Of a stretch of 64,000 nucleotides of DNA, positions 60,601 through 64,000 are shown piece after piece. The position numbers and the translations under genes are program-made. The DNA lies in the NCBI RefSeq assembly GCF_003255815.1, contig NC_037681.1, forward strand, positions 87,149,522-87,213,521, read 5' to 3'. Position 1 is the first letter of the stretch. Each line of letters begins with the position of its first letter. The notes under the pieces were generated by a model, which had not been told where the DNA came from, searched no databases, and saw only the letters and a program-made list of their open reading frames with translations. The DNA comes from Theropithecus gelada (lineage: Eukaryota > Chordata > Mammalia > Primates > Cercopithecidae).

Positions 60601-62389
60601 GTACACAAGCAAGATGACAGATTTTAAATGGAAAGATGATTGTTTTTCTCTATCTTTGATTTTTATACTTTGATTTTGCCCCCCTGATTTTGAAGCTTAT
60701 CCCGTTGTTTTCATCATATTAGTTTGACAAAATGTTTTATTTTTTCTCTGCCAACTTTCAATGCTTTTTCAGCATATAAGAAGTTCCTTTTGAATATCAA
60801 AGCACTTTCATTGGATCCCTCAAGTACTCTGAAAGCTTCTGATAGACCCAGGACTCTGCAGAAAGACAGACTATTTCTTCTGGGCTCGTTGACAGGACAC
60901 TTACGTGTTCAGGGTGGGTGGAGAAGTAGCTCTGAAGGTCCCGTGATACAGAAAGTTGTGGTTCACCTCCACCACAAGGAAACATCTTCATAGCTTCAGT
61001 GCTCTGGTGACAATATGCAACAATGGAAGTTATCATAGAGTGAGGGCAGTATGTGTGGCGTGCTAGCTCCCAGACACCTGCAGAGGCTCTGCAGATCAGG
61101 TAGCCTTTGTCAGTAAGAAAGTAACAGAATCACTCACTGCAGAAACAACACATATGTTTGAGGGAGAACTGCGTTTGTGCCTCACACTTCTTGCCAACTT
61201 TATGTCTGCTCCAGGAGATCCTTTTGTATTCCCACTGCCTTGTGTACTTTATTTGCCATGGGCACTGTCACTCTCAAATTTCACAGCATCCTGGAAGGAA
61301 GGTGAATTTGCTTTCAAAAGCGAGTATCTGAAAAGTCTATTTCCTCCAGTGTGGCTAAGATCTAAGGAATTATTATAAGTAGTGCATACCTATTAATCAT
61401 TGCTTAGCAGGTAAATTTTCTCACTCATTAGAGTTCACATTGCTAGATGTAGTTTCTTGAAATTAGGTCATTTATTTTGGTCTAAGTCATTGAGGATCAA
61501 AGGTCATAAGGAATCCAAAAGCCATTAGTCAGGGTTCTTTTCTGGACCCCTTAGATGTCATTGTGCGAGTCACCCATGGCAGGCCGGGCCTGGCCTGCTG
61601 TCAGGGAGCTGGCAGGGTGCCTACTTTATTTCCAGTTTGCATAGATAAAAAGCAGAGCAGTGACTCTTGGAATCACTATAAAAATAAGCTTACATAAAAT
61701 CTCCATTTGAAATACAGTATGTGTGTGCCCCTGCATGCTTTCTCTTCTGGAAGCCATGGGAGCTGGAAATCAAAATTAAGAAGCGAGGAGAGACAGACCT
61801 CTGATGGCATTGTAGACTACTCTTTGTTTGGGTGTAGGCATTTATAATTTATGGTAAGTTTAGTGAAGACCAAATTTTCACAAAGAATTAAAATGACAAA
61901 CCAAGCATTTTAATTTGCTAAATAAAATAAAGGCATTGCCTAACCATTGTCAAACACATATATACATATTTATACATGCATATAGCTACCCCCTCTTAAT
62001 AAGATTGAAGTACATTTGTCAGTATCAGAAGTGATGGGCAAGAGATATAGTCAAGTCAATTCATTTACTTCTCCCATTGAGCCCTGTGAGTCTCTGGCCC
62101 ACACCTTGAAGTGAAAACATCATCAATTACCAAAATGACAGGTGCTCAGGACTTACTTCCTGAAAGATGTTCATATTGGACTAGATACCACGAGCCCTCA
62201 GCAATATTCATCACTTTGTTCAAAAGAGACTGAAAAAAATGTGAGGAAACTTTTTTCCCTTTGCAAGGGAAAAAAAGGCCAAATATACATGCATGAAATA
62301 GCATACGTTTGAATTTCTAAAAGTCAGACAGCAAGCAAGTATCCTATTTTATTTTAAAAGATTATTAATTGTCATTTAATAGTCAACTT
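60601..62389. other. Single-copy intron segment
   Basis: No gene or repeat recognised. It includes a GC-rich imperfect hairpin around 61577-61602. Confidence 0.55.
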
Positions 62390-62545
62390 GCATGTGATCT
62401 TACAGTTAATAACTGTGTCCCCATTTCACAGATGAAGGAACTGGGACAGAAAAGGTTAAAGATCTAACAGCCATCTTAGTGTACAACGAAGTTGGGACTG
62501 GAAACAAAACTCAGGGCCATAAATTTCAACTTCCTGGAGCTTACC
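62390..62545 (-). repeat. MIR SINE, inverted
   Basis: TGTCCCCATTTCACAGATGAAG, AACTGGGACAGAAAAGGTTAAAG, AACGAAGTTGGGACTGGAAAC: inverted MIR core order. Confidence 0.6.
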
Positions 62546-63654
62546 ACTTCCATACCCTGACATTTAAAATTATGACTTGTTATTGTTCTTGAAATTGTCC
62601 TGCATACAGTTGACTAGAACTAATGAGAATGGAGGCAGAAGTCCACATAACCTCATCAGAGTCATGCCTTTGACACAGTTATTCCAGAGCAGTCACAACT
62701 GCTCTATGGTCAACCAGAACCAGGGGCCCCTGTTTAGCCCCTTCGCTGTCCCTAGAGATCTCTGTGGCTCTGATACCTGTATTGCAGTAAAAGCAAGTGT
62801 GTGTGTGTATGTGTGTGTGTGTGTATGTGTGTGTGTGTGTTGTGGGGAAACAGGGATCATGCTGGCATTAGGGCCTTTATCTATGAATACCTTATGCTTT
62901 TTGGTTTGAGGAGACATGGCTGGAATAGTTTCTATGATATGATGACTTAATCCCACCACACTGCAGGAAAAAGCAACTTTCAAACTTGCTTGATATTTTA
63001 CCCACCATAAATCATGGCAAAACTTTAGGCCACATCTACCTTATCTTTGAATTGCAATGTAAATGGGGTCATTAAAAGTTTTTTCCAAGAAAGTCAAATG
63101 CTTTTTGAGGGCCTATTATGTACGAGGAACCATATACATCCAGAACGTTCTATGATGTTTGAAAGGGGCATGGATCTAATCTCTGGCGCAGTTTTTAGAA
63201 AACCGGAGTGAACAGAACAGTCAGGAGACAACTATAGTAGCTTAGGTAAGAAGGCTGTGCTGTGGGAGTACAAAGAAATGAATGAGTAGAAGATATGTTG
63301 GAGGTAAATCTGTACCTCATAAATAGAAACATTCATTCAGTGACCTCCACAGACACTAGAGGTGTATATAGAGTCATAGATTCAGAGAGTGCCAAGAGAG
63401 AAAAGGAGGAGGCCAAAGATAGAATTTGGGGGGTGACTATTTCTGAAGGCTGTCTGGAGGAAAAACCTAGAGAAAGAGAGAGGAACAGACAGGTAGGTCT
63501 CTGTCAAATACAGAGGTGGCATGAATTAATTCCTGGGTCCCTTCCAGCTCCAGTGCTTTATTATTCTAATAACAGCAAGGAAGGTACAGTGGTAAGAAAG
63601 TCAAAGAATCCATTCCCCACACTAAATCCATCATGGCTCCCAAACTGGCTCTCC
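62546..63654. other. Single-copy intron segment with a GT microsatellite
   Basis: No gene recognised. The (GT)n tract at 62796-62840 is interrupted by A. A short MIR/L2-like piece may lie near 63099-63145. Confidence 0.55.
62796..62840. repeat. (GT)n microsatellite
   Basis: GTGTGTGTGTATGTGTGTGT-type array, about 45 bases. Confidence 0.95.
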
Positions 63655-64000
63655 TTGCTGTCAATGTCATCTCAGTTCATGACATCACCATAGACCCAGA
63701 AACTCCAACTCAGATGAGCACCAGGAGTCATCCTGGAAGGTTCCCTCTCCTTCCCCCTTCACAGGCAGTTGCTCATCCCTGAGTCCCATCAGTTCTCCCT
63801 CCTAAACATTTCTCCATTCTTCCTGCCACCTAGCTCTATTGCCACTGCCACAGGTCAGTCCTCTGTGTCTCCAGCTTTCTCAGTTCCTTTCCCAGCCTTC
63901 CTGCCTCTGACATTGATCCTTTATAAACCATCCCTTATTTTGACACAGTGTTTCTAAAACAAAATTTGGCTAAGTCTCCTCCTACTTAAAATCCTTCAAT
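63655..64000 (+). repeat. L2 LINE, sense, running off the window
   Basis: TCAATGTCATCTCAGTTCATG, GGAGTCATCCTGGAAGGTTCC, CAGTTCTCCCTCCTAAACATTTC, GCTCTATTGCCACTGCCACAG and TCCTCCTACTTAAAATCCTTC follow the L2 ORF/3' region order. Confidence 0.68.

Overview
The window is vertebrate, specifically primate, nuclear DNA. It carries many Alu elements, an L1 fragment with primate-type ORF2, and scattered old MIR, L2 and MER5 repeats. There is no operon structure, and I found no RNA gene that I can support. It lies inside one gene, the TALE homeobox gene MEIS1, read on the + strand. The only coding segment I can defend is a 146-base internal exon at 47338-47483. It encodes the acidic and basic arm and helix 1 of the homeodomain. 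From its length, phase and His/Ser residues I match it to the exon usually numbered 8 of MEIS1. Bases 1-47337 are then the downstream part of the preceding intron, and 47484-64000 is the start of the following intron.

Two young Alus (32176 and 37668) share sequence states that I associate with Old World monkey AluYR elements rather than human AluY. The source is therefore more likely a macaque, baboon or relative than human. This is an inference.

Layout: 1-8200 is mostly single-copy intron with one Alu and two MIRs. It has a CpG-retaining block with a DR1 nuclear-receptor site (4360-4900) and a perfect RFX X-box (5992). 8201-23600 is repeat-rich: Alus, a MER2-like transposon, L2, a CR1/L3 remnant, and a 2.2 kb L1 insertion with matching target-site duplications and an apparent 3' transduction. 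23600-32170 is Alu-free and holds a perfect DR5 retinoic-acid-type element with a third abutting half-site (25306-25328), plus a second perfect X-box (28021). 32170-41900 is again repeat-rich. From about 40.6 to 59.45 kb I recognise no Alu or L1. The exon sits in this clean stretch, flanked by CpG-retaining blocks (43.55-44.4 kb, 56.4-58.4 kb) that look like conserved regulatory DNA. A 300-base pyrimidine microsatellite (51725-52031) interrupts it. 59.4-64 kb returns to Alus, MER5, MIR and an L2 running off the end.

The window therefore reads as intronic cis-regulatory territory of a developmental transcription factor. The best candidates for something new are the DR5/ER0 composite element and the recurrence of RFX X-boxes. 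Conservation, chromatin and species claims cannot be tested from one sequence and are marked as inference.
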